Assembly (NCBI RefSeq): GCF_028476545.1
Contig: NW_026731616.1
Span: 277,001 to 341,000, forward strand
Length of the DNA: 64,000 bases
Direction: 5' to 3'
Source of the DNA: Physella acuta
Lineage: Eukaryota > Mollusca > Gastropoda > Physidae
Part shown: in pieces, positions 52,895 to 63,860 of the stretch
How the letters are laid out: every line of letters begins with the position of its first letter
How positions within the stretch are numbered: position 1 is the stretch's first letter
Program-made: the position numbers and the translations under genes
Notes under the pieces: generated by a model
Told to the model about the DNA's origin: nothing
What the model saw: only the letters and a program-made list of their open reading frames with translations
Database searches by the model: none

Positions 52895-53374
52895 TCATCC
52901 TTGCATTAAGTGTCTCTGATATATCCAAACGGGAGATAATTGATAGTATAATTCTACTTTCATACGGAATTCCTTTATATTAGGTTGGCCGTTTACTTGT
53001 AAATTAATTCTTTTGTTGTTGTCGTGTAGTTGTAGGTGTAGTTGAATCTGATTGGTAGTAGAAAATGAGAATGTGGGTGATGAAATATTGTAGTTTTGGA
53101 GTTCGTGCGTATCGAGACGTGTGGTATTAAGATATCGAAGTGTGTTGGCTGTTAGCGCGTAGCAGTAGGTCCAGTTGAATCGTTGTTGATTGGAAGTATC
53201 ATTTGTAGAAGTTAGATGAGGTTGTGGAGAATCGAGTCTGTTGATTTTTAGATATCGAGGTTTGAAATGTGTTGTGGATGTAGTAGAGTTAATAATCATT
53301 TCAGTTAACGTGAGTTGAGTATTAATACTTACAATACTAGCTGTTATTACACTGATTTTTACTAAAGTAAACAT
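52895..53374 (-). CDS. Unrecognised 159-residue frame inside a dispersed repeat
   Basis: From MFTLVKISVITASIVSINTQ the frame runs through an Asn/Thr-rich body (RYLKINRLDSP, NWTYCYALTANTLRYLNTTR) to a stop at 52895. The first 20 residues resemble a weak signal peptide. The rest is low in charge and poor in cysteine. Copies at 5216, 32340 and 42460 are interrupted, and a fragment of the start recurs at 53850-53890. The sequence is repetitive at the DNA level (TATCGA-GT words). Most likely it is a chance open frame in a mobile repeat, although an element-encoded protein cannot be excluded. Confidence 0.25.
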   Translation of the reverse strand: MFTLVKISVITASIVSINTQLTLTEMIINSTTSTTHFKPRYLKINRLDSPQPHLTSTNDTSNQQRFNWTYCYALTANTLRYLNTTRLDTHELQNYNISSPTFSFSTTNQIQLHLQLHDNNKRINLQVNGQPNIKEFRMKVELYYQLSPVWIYQRHLMQG

Positions 53375-53805
53375 CTGAGTTAGATGTCCTAAGACCTATC
53401 TTTGAGTTTAGATTACAAGTTAGCGGTCAGTCGAAGTTGAAAGAATGTAGTATCATCGTAGAATTAGGCAATGAATTATCTCCCGTATAATAATAAATAT
53501 TTGATTCAAGGGATATAACTCACAAATAAACAGCTAGCATAATCATGCATAACTACAATGAAAAAAAAACACAAAGCATCGCAGGAAATGTCATTTTTAC
53601 TGTACATATATATATTTATTTAGATATAATATGTAGTTTTTTTAAAAACATTAATTCTACTTATATGCTACTTAAAATCTTAAGTTTATTTAAAGAAATA
53701 ATACATTAGCTTAAAAATAACATTTGTTCCAACAATTACGATTTCTAGCTTTCAAGTATGCTTTTGTAAGTAAAGACTTAGAGTTATTTCTGGATCCCTA
53801 ATAAT
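53375..53805. repeat. Dispersed repeat
   Basis: It matches 100-330 (AGCGGTCAGTCGAAGTT, GGCAATGAATTATCTCCCGT). A hairpin motif copy is at about 53787-53815. Confidence 0.45.
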
Positions 53806-53936
53806 AAAGGGATAAATTAAATATTGACTGTCCGTCCGTCTCATTTCAGTTAACGCAAGTTGAGTATTAATACCTACAATACTAGTTGCTTCTTTAAATG
53901 AGACGGACGGACAGTCAATATTTAATTTATCCCTTA
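53806..53936. repeat. Inverted repeat at a duplication breakpoint
   Basis: About 40 bp at 53806-53848 (AAGGGATAAATTAAATATTG, then ACTGTCCGTCCGTCTCATTT) recur inverted at 53896-53935 with a spacer of about 48 bp. The right arm ends exactly where inverted duplication arm B begins. Confidence 0.85.
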
Positions 53937-54044
53937 TTGTGTATTGATGCATTAAGCATGAAAACATAATGACGAAAGTTTTCATAACAATAAATTTCCT
54001 AACCACAAATGTTTGTTGCCGATTGTGAATTTACAAACACTCAC

Positions 54045-54111
54045 CTTGTTCAGGTTCAATTAGACATACTGCAATGATGAACAACACGATGACTACAACA
54101 GTAGTTTTTAT
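54045..54111 (-). pseudogene. Third secreted-peptide exon 1, decayed
   Basis: The minus strand matches exon 1 of the gene at 14433 closely: VVVIVLFIIAVCLIEPEQ and then G at a GTGAGT donor. It lacks the downstream exons because the duplication stops about 110 bp past the donor, and no usable start codon is seen. Upstream it keeps the same GTGGCC-type repeats. It is a broken paralogue. Confidence 0.65.
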
Positions 54112-54384
54112 CTTCTAAGACTTCAGCAGTGTGCAGGGGTTCTGTGGAGGCTTGTGAGACTATCTTTGTGCATTTGAATAAGTAATGAAAGACCCCAGTG
54201 TTAATCAATATTTAATTAATTAAAAATGTGGTAATTACTAAACGATTAGACTTTGGCCTGGCTACATCGACCTGGCCACAATGTTATGGATACAGGGCCA
54301 CTTGTTAACGGTCACTTTATTTGGCCAACACTGTACTGGCCACAAGGGTACATTTTACTTGTTAGAATTTAATAACTGCATTCT

Positions 54385-55125
54385 ATTGGCAACACTACTT
54401 GCTACATGTTTGTTTACATTCTATTGGCAACTCTACTAGCTACATTTTGTTTACATTCTATTGGCAACTCTACTAGCTACATTTTGTTTACATTCTATTG
54501 GCAACTCTACTAGCTACATTTTGTTTACATTCTATTGGCAACTCTCTTGGCTACATTTTTATGATCTATTGGCAACTCTCCTAGCTACATTTTGTTTACA
54601 TTCTATTGGCAACTCTACTAGCTACATTTTGTTTACATTCTATTGGCAACTCTCCCAGCTACATTTTGTTTACATTCTATTGGCAACTCTCCTAGCTACA
54701 TTTTGTTTACATTCTATTTGCAACTCTCCTAGCTACATTTTGTTTACATTCTATTTGCAACTCTCCTAGCTACATTTTGTTTACATTCTATTTGCAACTC
54801 TCCTAGCTACATTTTGTTTACATTCTATTGGCAACTCTCCTAGCTACATTTTGTTTACATTCTATTGGCAACTCTCGTAGCTACATTTTGTTTACATTCT
54901 ATTGGCAACTCTCCTAGCTACATTTTGTTTACATTCTATTGGCAACTCTACAAGCTACATTTTGTTTACATTCTATTGGCAACTCTCCTAGCTACATTTT
55001 GTTTACATTCTATTGGCAACTCTACTAGCTACATTTTTTATGTTCTATTGGCAACTCTACTAGCTACATTTTTTTTTGTTCTATTGTCAACTCTCCTAGC
55101 TACATTTTGTATGCACTCGGAAGTT
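54385..55125. repeat. 37-bp minisatellite, about 20 copies (inverted)
   Basis: The unit is TCTCCTAGCTACATTTTGTT plus TACATTCTATTGGCAAC. Variants include CTATTTGCAAC and shortened TTTTTATGTTCTATTG units. It is the expanded partner of 13572-14085. Confidence 0.9.
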
Positions 55126-55229
55126 GTTTTAACTGCTGTTGCAGATTTTACTGTCCCCATTTTACTAACCACTCTATAAAGCCCAAAGTTTGACAGTGAC
55201 AACGAAATAGTGTGCACATTGTTGTGGAC

Positions 55230-55500
55230 AAAAGTACTTCCTATTTTGTACTTACCATCCAAAGTACTTGCTTTTTTGTACCAACTGTCCAAAGTATTTA
55301 CTATTTTATACCTACTATCCAAAGTATTATGTATTTTGTACCTACCGTCAAAAGTATTTGCTATTTTTACATACTGTCCAAAGTATTTGCTATGTTGTAC
55401 CTACCGTCCAAAGTATTTGCTATTTTGTACCTACCGTCCAAAGCATTTGCTATTTTGTACCTACCACACAAAGTATTTGCTATTTTGTACCTGCTGTAAT
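55230..55500. repeat. 30-bp minisatellite, about 9 copies (inverted)
   Basis: The unit is GTCCAAAGTATTTGCTATTT plus TGTACCTACC. Partner of 13060-13450. Confidence 0.9.
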
Positions 55501-55734
55501 GTTGATTATTTTGTACTAGCCTCAGCTAGATTGTAACACTACATTGTGTAGTGACCGCGTAATAACACAGTGTATAAACTATTTTTACTAGCCACATAGA
55601 GAAATTCTATTGGCCAGGCTATAGTTGCTACATTATACTGAATACTTGGTCATACAGATCTTTGGCAACAAAACACTATATTATACAACCCTCGTGGAAA
55701 CCAAGCAATAAAAAATGTAGAGCTTCCCTAAAGA

Positions 55735-55965
55735 TCCATAGGGCAGATGAAGTAGAGTTGTTCCTTGACCTCGGTAAATAAATGATGATCAGCAGTCAGC
55801 ACTATGCCCAGCTGCCTTTACTTTCCCCAAAGTAAGTCGGTTACCGATCAGGGGTAACTCATGGAAGTTCTGAAGTCCCCAATCCGGACTGAGATCGAAA
55901 CTCCAGTCTTTCAGGCTAGTAGCCAAGAGCTCTACCTTTCGACCAGGCCGTCACGATATAACATA
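55735..55965 (-). mobile_element. SINE A copy (duplicate of 12606)
   Basis: Reverse complement of the 12606 SINE, with CTACCTTTCGACCAGGCCGT as its head and CCTTGACCTCGGTAAATAAA in the tail. Confidence 0.7.
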
Positions 55966-56060
55966 TACTGTTGTGTTGGCCATCTTTTATTAAATGAAAC
56001 AAGAGCGCATGGTGCATTATATGTGTCCACATAGTTTAACCTCACGACAACACTATCAAC

Positions 56061-56310
56061 ATCATTTGACCCTTACAATAACACTATCAACATCATTTGA
56101 CCATTACAATAACACTATCAACATCATTTGACCATTACAATAACACTATCAACATCATTTGACCCTTACAATAACAATATCAACATCATTTGACCATTAC
56201 AATAACAATATCAACATCATTTGACCATTACAATAACAATATCAACATCATTTGACCATTACAATAACACTATCAACATCATTTGACCCTTACAATAACA
56301 CTATCAACAT
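56061..56310. repeat. 31-bp minisatellite, about 8 copies
   Basis: The unit is ATCATTTGACCCTTACAATA plus ACACTATCAAC. Period 31 (56061, 56092, ...). Arm A has the same word once near 12506-12533. Confidence 0.95.
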
Positions 56311-56399
56311 CATACTTTCCCGTTTGTGCCCAAGACACATTGGCCAGATGAAGTACAGTCCATATGTTTCAATGACCTCGGTATACAATGGAATAATGG

Positions 56400-57070
56400 A
56401 TTGTGTTATTTTAGCAATTTGACCTTAAGCTACATCCCTTAAATAACCTTGAGATAATCCATCGACGCGTTATTCCATGTCAATATAAGATTCACCCTCA
56501 CAAAATAAAATCTTGTTTGTGTGTGAAATCTACGCTTGGGGATTTTTTAACAATTATCTTTAGGATCATGTTTTAAATAAAGTTAAATTGCAATTTTAAA
56601 TTCAAATTTTACATGCGCGAAATAAGGTAGATATTTTTATTTTTTAAATAATTAAAAGTTGTTTTATAACATGTTGCTTATATACAAAACACATCATTTC
56701 ATATACTATCCGTTTGTTAGATTCTCAAGCTTAGCATGTACGTCTTGTATGTAAGCTTCCGTGCAATGTTGAACCTTATCTTAATGACCCCATATTACTG
56801 TTGACATTATTATCTCATTGTCTTTGGTCTGTACGGGGAGTTTATGCTACGCTGTCGATTGTTTGCACTATTGTTGCATTAAATTATCTATTTTTGTTTG
56901 GCTCAATGTATCTTCTCCGAAGTCCTCTTCTATATCTATGTGCCTTGTTTCACTAAACTTTATGTCTATGACTTTCTCCGTCAATATCGATGCTGTCATT
57001 AGCAACTCTAAACTGCAAAATGCCGAGGTTTCTGCTCATTATTGTTACTTTCTACCTATCTAACCATTTC
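56400..57070 (-). repeat. Dispersed repeat carrying a decayed coding frame
   Basis: Partner of 25831-26430. The minus strand gives LELLMTASILTEKVIDIKFS, then ETRHIDIEEDFGEDTLSQT, then stops. The plus-strand 81-residue frame at 56818 is the shadow of this. Possible LINE ORF1 remnant. Confidence 0.5.
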
Positions 57071-57334
57071 TGCCTCACGATCTACCTCTAATTCTCTACC
57101 TAACTCTGACCGCTCTCTTCACTAATTATAAACTGTTACCTAGCCCTACACATCTCGACCGTCTCTAACACCTAACCCCAAGTCCGCTGCTGATCTCACT
57201 ACTGGCGTCCGTCTCAGTGGTCAGCTGACCGTCCCACGTGACCGGTCAGCTCCTGTACGTCCATTGGTCTCTCTAGCCAACCATCTATCGTGTGTTTCTT
57301 CTAACCTCTATCTACTTGGCCTAAACTAGAGTCA
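57071..57334. other. Pyrimidine-rich stretch, no gene seen
   Basis: C/T-rich words such as ACCTAACTCTGACCGCTCTC and CTCAGTGGTCAGCTGACCG (with an internal GGTCAGCTGACC palindrome). Not recognised. Confidence 0.35.
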
Positions 57335-57480
57335 TCACAGGTACCTAACTCACGTTAGAGAAAGTAAAGGTGGCCGGACATAGTGCTCACCACACTATCT
57401 CTTCATATGCCGAGGTTACAGAAACAAGCGAACCCTACATCACTTGCCCTATAGACCGTCAGGTTTGAAGAGGTAACTTT
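57335..57480 (+). mobile_element. SINE A copy, 5'-truncated
   Basis: It starts at GGTACCTAACTCACGTTAGA and ends at GACCGTCAGGTTTGAAGAGG. The tRNA-like head is missing. Confidence 0.7.
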
Positions 57481-57737
57481 ACTGTTCCTGAAAAAGTATG
57501 TAACATACATTATGCGGCTAGTGTCGTAACATTAACAGCTCCTCTCAACAGCGTTCGCCATAGGAATCAAATAAGTGGGTGCAACCCCACTGTTGATGTG
57601 GTTTAGATTTGCATGTTTTGTATATATTTCGAAAATATTTAATAAAACAACTTTACATAATCAAACAGTGATGACATTGTTCAATTATAGCTCAAGACAA
57701 TCACGCTTTAAACAGGTAGGTTCAATACTAGAACTCA

Positions 57738-57800
57738 CCCTGTGAGGACTGCAGAGAGCAAAACACTACAAGAACTGTGACAAATATGGCGGCGGTTGGT
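57738..57800 (-). pseudogene. Signal-peptide exon-like sequence
   Basis: The duplicate of 44613-44675: AIFVTVLVVFCSLQSSQ before a GTGAGT donor word. No start codon in frame. Confidence 0.4.
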
Positions 57801-57949
57801 ATTAATGTACTTGACAAGTAGACGACGTCTCAAGAATCCTGTCTTATAAACATTGAAAGGTTTGTGATAATTGAGGGATTAAATTAACATACTCGCTATA
57901 CTGATAGCAACAGTAACACGCTCATATTGTCTTGTAAAGAATGAATGTA

Positions 57950-58200
57950 TGTGTTTGTTAGGGGTTCTATTATAGACATTAGGTCACATCTCGATGTCGT
58001 TTTTTTGGTCAGCCGCTTTTTCGTTTTGCCCTGTGGATTCCTGGTGGTGGCCTGTCTTGATATGCTGGATACAGGCTTCGTGAGTGTGTAACCAATCCAT
58101 TTCCATTTTCTCCTGAGGATCTCCTCTTCAGCTTGCAGTCTGATTTGTCTGTTACCATAATACCTTATTTCTGACACTGTTAGGCCAGCGTATGTTTCTA
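57950..58200 (-). pseudogene. LINE reverse-transcriptase C-terminal fragment
   Basis: The minus-strand frame contains YYGNRQIRLQAEEEILRRKW, then [20 protein letters not shown] and NPQGKTKKR, the typical LINE tail (WIGHTLRKP ... WNPQGKRRRGRP). It is open for about 93 codons but only a fragment of the protein. It belongs to a different LINE group from the pieces at 3640, 36640 and 52405. Confidence 0.65.
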
Positions 58201-58507
58201 AGGCTTGCGTTTATTAATGATTGTATTTTATTAATTGTGCCAGTTATTCCCTATGTATCAGCTCGATAGATAATTCATTATCAATACGTTCGTATTAAAT
58301 GTATTCACGTTAGATTTACCTCTTACTTATAAAGTTAACTCTATGCTGAATATCCTTTAAACATTATAAGTCAGCTTTCGATTAATTTTAATTAAAATTG
58401 AATTTTTTAAACGGTCGGCAGTATTGAAACTATAGCTACTTCAGCGTTTATTAGCACTATTAAAACATTTATACTACAATATTCAGGAATAATATATTGA
58501 ACTAAAT

Positions 58508-58571
58508 CAGGGGTCGGCAACCTTTTGAGACGGAAGAGCCAAAAGTAACAATTTACAAAATGTCCCAAGTT

Positions 58572-58661
<90 letters not shown>

Positions 58662-59869
58662 TACTTTAGACATGGTGGGTAACAATAATGGTTGACTAAA
58701 TCGAATTAAGCGCGCCATACGACAGGGGACGATTTGGCGCCTCGGGTTTACCCCTGAGCACCATGGCGCCTACGTACATGTTAATGCGATATGCATTAGT
58801 GGGTTGCTATAATTGTTCACTAAATTAAATCATGCACTACGCTCCTACGTACGTTTTAATGATCACCTTACAATATTGAAAATGCGGCACACGACATTCG
58901 ATGATTAAACCGAGCTATAGGCTGCACTTGGCGCCCCTGAGATAGTGTAATCGGGTTCACGAGAGCGCCTCTTTCCGTCCTCGACTCTTAGGTAGGAATT
59001 GATGAACAGTGATATTACGGTGAGTGAATAGCTTTCATATAGCTGTGCGGTAGTGTTGGTAAACCCGTGCCCCATTAAATATGATCGAAGCACAGGCATT
59101 GTTTACATTTAAATAACTCAGTTTTAGAAAACAAATATGTACATTGAAATAGGGATTAACTAAATATTTGAATAGAATAGCGAGTGTGTATTGTATATAT
59201 TTATTATTATATCGTATATTACATAGTTTTTTTTAATATTATAGTATGTAATTCATATTTGTTAAATACATTTTATTAGTTATTTAAAATAATTAGCTTT
59301 AAATATGAAAATAATATGTGTTCACACAAAAACCTATAACTGTTTCGCCAAAAATAATGAAATAAGTAATCAAAAAACAAAAATATAGAACTATCCCAGT
59401 CCACTTTAGAAGCCGATAATTTTTCATTTTTTGCTCAGGAGTTGTCTCCCATTAGCCAGGCAGAACTCTACATGACAAGTTCCGACTAACTGGTTTGGAT
59501 ATGGGTTTGATTACTGTATTGGTCACTTCTGTCCTTTGGTTCTCACCAGGCTTATTTGCCACCTCACTGAACGCAGGGTAAACTCGTACGAATAGTCGCC
59601 ACGGGACTGGCTAAAGCACGGCTTTGGTGCTGTGGTGCACAAGCGACTGTCAACTGTCCGTGTGCTACCAACTCACCCTATCCTCATTGTTCTCTGATGA
59701 TTTTTTTTAAATTCTGTTTATAGTTGTGTTTCTTAACAGTATAATGTTTGTTATGAGTTTTGAAAATGAAATAATATAATTATTACTATTTGTACAAGGA
59801 GCTATAGAGCCACTTGTAGACATCAAAGGACCCGCATGCGGCTCGCGAGGTGTAGGTTTCCTACCCCTG
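58508..59869 (+). mobile_element. hAT MITE, long form
   Basis: It runs from CAGGGGTCGGCAACCTTTTG to TTTCCTACCCCTG, with the AT microsatellite at about 58570-58653 and the same internal GC-richer block as 45622-47049. Confidence 0.78.
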
Positions 59870-59930
59870 GGTTAACACGGTCACACTATATTTAAAAATG
59901 ATGTCCCATCATTAGGGATTCAGATATATG

Positions 59931-60230
59931 TCACAGAGAAGAAGCGGCGATTGATTGAAATATTTCTCACTTGAATGAAATAATGTTTTAATGAAGCTAA
60001 TGTCTTCAATTTTTAAAAAAAAAATAAAGTTTTAAACAGTTAACAAGTTTATCTTTTAATATTTACATAATTACTATTAGCAGTTAATTATTGCTATACT
60101 TTAAAGTAACTGAAAACCGTGAACTTTGTTAATTTGCCCGTATTAGCTATGCTAGTTTAATTTAGCTTTTTTCTTAATAATTATCTCCCTTTAATTACTT
60201 TCGATTTTAATATATTACTGTCGAATTAAA
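59931..60230. repeat. R1-like flank
   Basis: Matches 47160-47420 (TGCCCGTATTAGCTATGCTA, TTATCTCCCTTTAATTACTT). No gene is visible. Confidence 0.45.
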
Positions 60231-60429
60231 AAGTCGAAATTAGTGAGGAAATTAATAAACGCCAAAATAAGGTTTTCTAGTAGACCTTAAAAAAAAACAA
60301 AAAACTAATAACTGTTTTTATTCGATTTGTGAAATAGCATGCTATTAACTAACCTCAAAATTCGAGTTAGAGATTAGTTAACGACAACCTCATGTCATTC
60401 TTAACATTTGAGTTATTGTTTACATTTTA

Positions 60430-61478
60430 AAAATTCATTATGGAATCAAGTCCATCAGGCCAAAACTCACTCAAGCGATTTTGTGCTGAAATAGCTCAAG
60501 TCATGCTTGATAAGTGAATGAATAATTTAGATTCAGATGAAGAAACATTGGTTTTATCATTTGATGTAGATTGTACTTATTCACACGTTATGCGTTATGC
60601 TTGATAAGTTGATGAATAATTAAGATTCAGATGAAGAAACATCGGGTTTATAATCTGATGTAAAGTTAAGTAAAGTTTCCCTTTCAAACCTGACGGCCTA
60701 TGGGGCAAGTGAAGTAGAGTTCACTTGTTTCTGTGACCTCGGCATATGAAGAGATAGTGTCGTCAGCACTATGCCCAGCCGCCTTTACTTTCCCTAACGT
60801 GAGTTAGGTACCCATCAGAGGTGGGTGGACTCAGGACGGTCTACTAACTTGAACCGGATTCGAGACTTACGGGTTAGCAGTCCAGCTCTCTACCGCTAGA
60901 CCACTCCGTCCCTCATCTGATGTAAATTGTAATTATTTTGCAAGCTTTGAGAGATATAGATGTAGAGGTGATAGTGACTGTGATAACAACACAAGTGTGT
61001 GTGGCACACCCTATGCAGGGAAGGGTAAGGGACCCATGCCTAAAATAAAGAAAGCTGGTACTAATGCTGCTAGTACTAATACTAATGTAACAGGACAGGA
61101 TGAGCCTGTAACTGTCTGTTGTCCTGCCACTGCCACTAGTACTACTAATTTTTTATGTGCAGAAGTGCATGAGGATACAACACAAATCAACTTTCGTTTT
61201 GTTCGCCACGAATCCCATGGCGTTAACACAGTTACAATAACATCCGATTCTACTGAGCTAGATTGCCTGCTCACTTTATTGAAGACCAGATCATTGAGCT
61301 ATTATTAGCTAATATCAATGAGTATGCTAGGAGGGAATTAGTATTTCCTCAGCTCAGGCATTCAGTCTACTATAAATTTCAACCAGTAACGAGACCAGAG
61401 TTGTTAAAATGTTTTGCTGGTTTGATAGCTATGGGCCTCAACACTAGGCCTTCAATGATGTCGTGGGAACGGCTTTGA
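60430..61478 (+). pseudogene. piggyBac-like transposase remnant split by a SINE
   Basis: The frame starts at about 60440 (MESSPSGQNSLKRFCAEIAQ) and continues with stops to 60664, where a SINE is inserted. After it, 60945-61308 reads a Cys/Ser/Thr-rich linker, and 61263-61478 gives FIEDQIIELLLANINEYARR and RPELLKCFAGLIAMGLNTRP. The latter is the N-terminal part of the DDE_Tnp_1_7 (PGBD-type) fold, where family members read F-x-x-x-x-x-LxxIVxxTNxYA then LKAFxGxLIxMGxxxxP. A frame change lies near 61270. The catalytic Asp region is missing because the sequence ends at about 61478. A roughly 95-bp tandem duplication lies at 60507-60664. Confidence 0.75.
60665..60914 (-). mobile_element. SINE A insertion with target duplication
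   Basis: Full-length inverted SINE A: head GACGGAGTGGTCTAGCGGTA, tail GGTTTGAAAGGGAAACTTTA. Flanked by 12-bp direct repeats ATCTGATGTAAA (60653-60664 and 60915-60926). Inserted into the piggyBac-like frame, so it is younger. Confidence 0.88.
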
Positions 61479-62370
61479 CCAAGTAGTCGCATGTTCAAAT
61501 TCTGGTACGTAGGAAACCACCAAAGCCTGCCAATTAGCGAACTAGGGCCTATATAAATAATTCATAGAAAGATCTCAATTCGCCACCCCACCCCTCTTAG
61601 TTAGCGTATGAGACATTCGTTCTATTGTGTGCAAAAATAAAGACAAAGAACTGCTTTGTATGAAATTAATATTGCTGTCATTATGATGAGTGATAAACGA
61701 ATTACTGTAATAAAGAGGAGGGGGGTAGAGGTCGCGTTCACTCAATGTAAACAATGCGCATGATTTCCTCAGTGACTGTACAGTGTACAATCAATAGCCA
61801 TCGATAAAATAAGATAGTAAAGCTAAGACATGCTTGATATAAACAATACACTTTTTTTTTAAAATTATGTAAGTAAAATAATAAACTATGTACATATGTT
61901 ATGCATTGAGTAAAAAAAAAACAACTTTTCTTTCATGACAACTTAAACCTGAATAGTGCTTGTAGACAAAAGAACAGACGATTTAATTCATGATTAGAAC
62001 CTATAGATTCCTAAATAGTACGGGCGGCTAAAACGTATTACCGATTTTTCAGCTATGATGGTTCTTCCCAATACAGTTCGGTGGGCGGTGTATTTGGTCT
62101 AACCACCCCCTCCCACCCCCCACCCCCGCTAACTTTTTGTCAAATTATTATGGCGTCAATAAATATGAATCCATCTAGATAAGCATTTAGGGCCCTAATT
62201 CTAATAGTTATTAATTCAAGTGGAAAAATCATTGGTGCTAAAATAAATTATTACATTTGGTGTCACTTCTCCCCCCCCCCCCCCAATTCCAGAAGTTGAT
62301 TAACATATCAGTTATTGCAATTCTCAACAAAACCTCCTTCCTACATATTAGAGTGACCTGGTTAAGTAAA
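61479..62370. repeat. Repeat block, inverted partner of 26560-27530
   Basis: 61740-62110 matches the reverse of 26880-27535 (TTTCCTCAGTGACTGTACAG, CGGTGGGCGGTGTATTTGG). A poly-C run is near 62271-62284. No gene is visible. Confidence 0.55.
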
Positions 62371-63860
62371 CTCAAAGATTGGATAAAAGCCTACATCAGT
62401 TATAAACTATAGTAAAGGAAGAACAGACCAAAGATTGGATACAAGCCTACATCAGTTATAAACTATAGTAAAGGAAGAACAGACCAAAGATTGGATACAA
62501 GCCTACATCAGTTATAAACTATAGTAAAGGAAGAACAGACCAAAGAATGGATACAAGCCTACATCAGTTATAAACTATAGTAAAGGAAGAACAGACCAAA
62601 GAATGGATACAAGCCTACATCAGTTATAAACTATAGTAAAGGAAGAACAGACCAAAGATTGGATAAAAGCCTACATCAGTTATAAACTATAGTAAAGGAA
62701 GAAAAGACCAAATATTGGATACAAGCCTACATCAGTTATAAACTATAGTAAAGGAAGATCAGACCAAAGATTGGATACACGCCTGCATCAGTTATAAACT
62801 ATAGTAAAGGAAAACAGACCAAAGATTGGATACAAGCCTACATAAGTTATAAACTATAGTAAAGGAAAACAGACCAAAGATTGGATACAAGCCTACATCA
62901 GTTATAAACTATAGTAAAGGAAGAACAGACCAAATATTAGATACAAGCCTACTTCAGTTATAAACTATAGTAAAGGAAGAACAGACCAAAGATTGGATAC
63001 AAGCCTACATCAGTTATAAACTATAGTAAAGGAAGAACAGACCAAAGATTGGATACAAGCCTACATCAGTTATAAACTATAGTAAAGGAAGAACAGACCA
63101 AAGATTGGATACAAGCCTACATCAGTTATAAACTATAGTAAAGGAAGAACAGACCAAAGATTGGATACAAGCCTACATCAGTTATAAACTATAGTAAAGG
63201 AAGAACAGACCAAAGAATGGATACAAGCCTACATCAGTTATAAACTATAGTAAAGGAAGAACAGACCAAAGAATGGATACAAGCCTACATCAGTTATAAA
63301 CTATAGTAAAGGAAGAACAGACCAAAGATTGGATAAAAGCCTACATCAGTTATAAACTATAGTAAAGGAAGAAAAGACCAAATATTGGATACAAGCCTAC
63401 AAGAAAAGACCAAATATTGGATACAAGCCTACATCAGTTATAAACTATAGTAAAGGAAGATCAGACCAAAGATTGGATACACGCCTGCATCAGTTATAAA
63501 CTATAGTAAAGGAAAACAGACCAAAGATTGGATACAAGCCTACATAAGTTATAAACTATAGTAAAGGAAAACAGACCAAAGATTGGATACAAGCCTACAT
63601 CAGTTATAAACTATAGTAAAGGAAGAACAGACCAAATATTAGATACAAGCCTACTTCAGTTATAAACTATAGTAAAGGAAGAACAGACCAAAGATTGGAT
63701 ACAAGCCTACATCAGTTATAAACTATAGTAAAGGAAGAACAGACCAAAGATTGGATACAAGCCTACATCAGTTATAAACTATAGTAAAGGAAGAACAGAC
63801 CGAAGATTGGATACAAGCCTACATCAGTTATAAACTATAGTAAAGGAAGAACAGACCATA
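62371..63860. repeat. 56-bp satellite, about 27 copies, with 670-bp higher-order unit
   Basis: The unit is CAGACCAAAGATTGGATACA, AGCCTACATCAGTTATAAAC, TATAGTAAAGGAAGAA. Variant units (AGAATGGAT twice, AATATTGG, ACGCCTGCATC, GGAAAACAG twice, TATTAGAT) recur in the same order 670 bp later (62541 versus 63211), that is twelve units less two bases. A 29-bp extra duplication lies near 63400. The unit resembles the R1 internal segment. Confidence 0.95.

Larger units (their letters stand above)
53937..56390 (-). repeat. Inverted segmental duplication, arm B
   Basis: Reverse-oriented partner of 12440-14605. Arrays have drifted: 37-bp about 20 copies, 30-bp about nine, 42-bp about one, 31-bp about eight. 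Confidence 0.85.
57641..59930 (+). repeat. Direct segmental duplication, copy 2
   Basis: Partner of 44516-47100, same order and orientation, without the C-rich insert. Confidence 0.8.
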
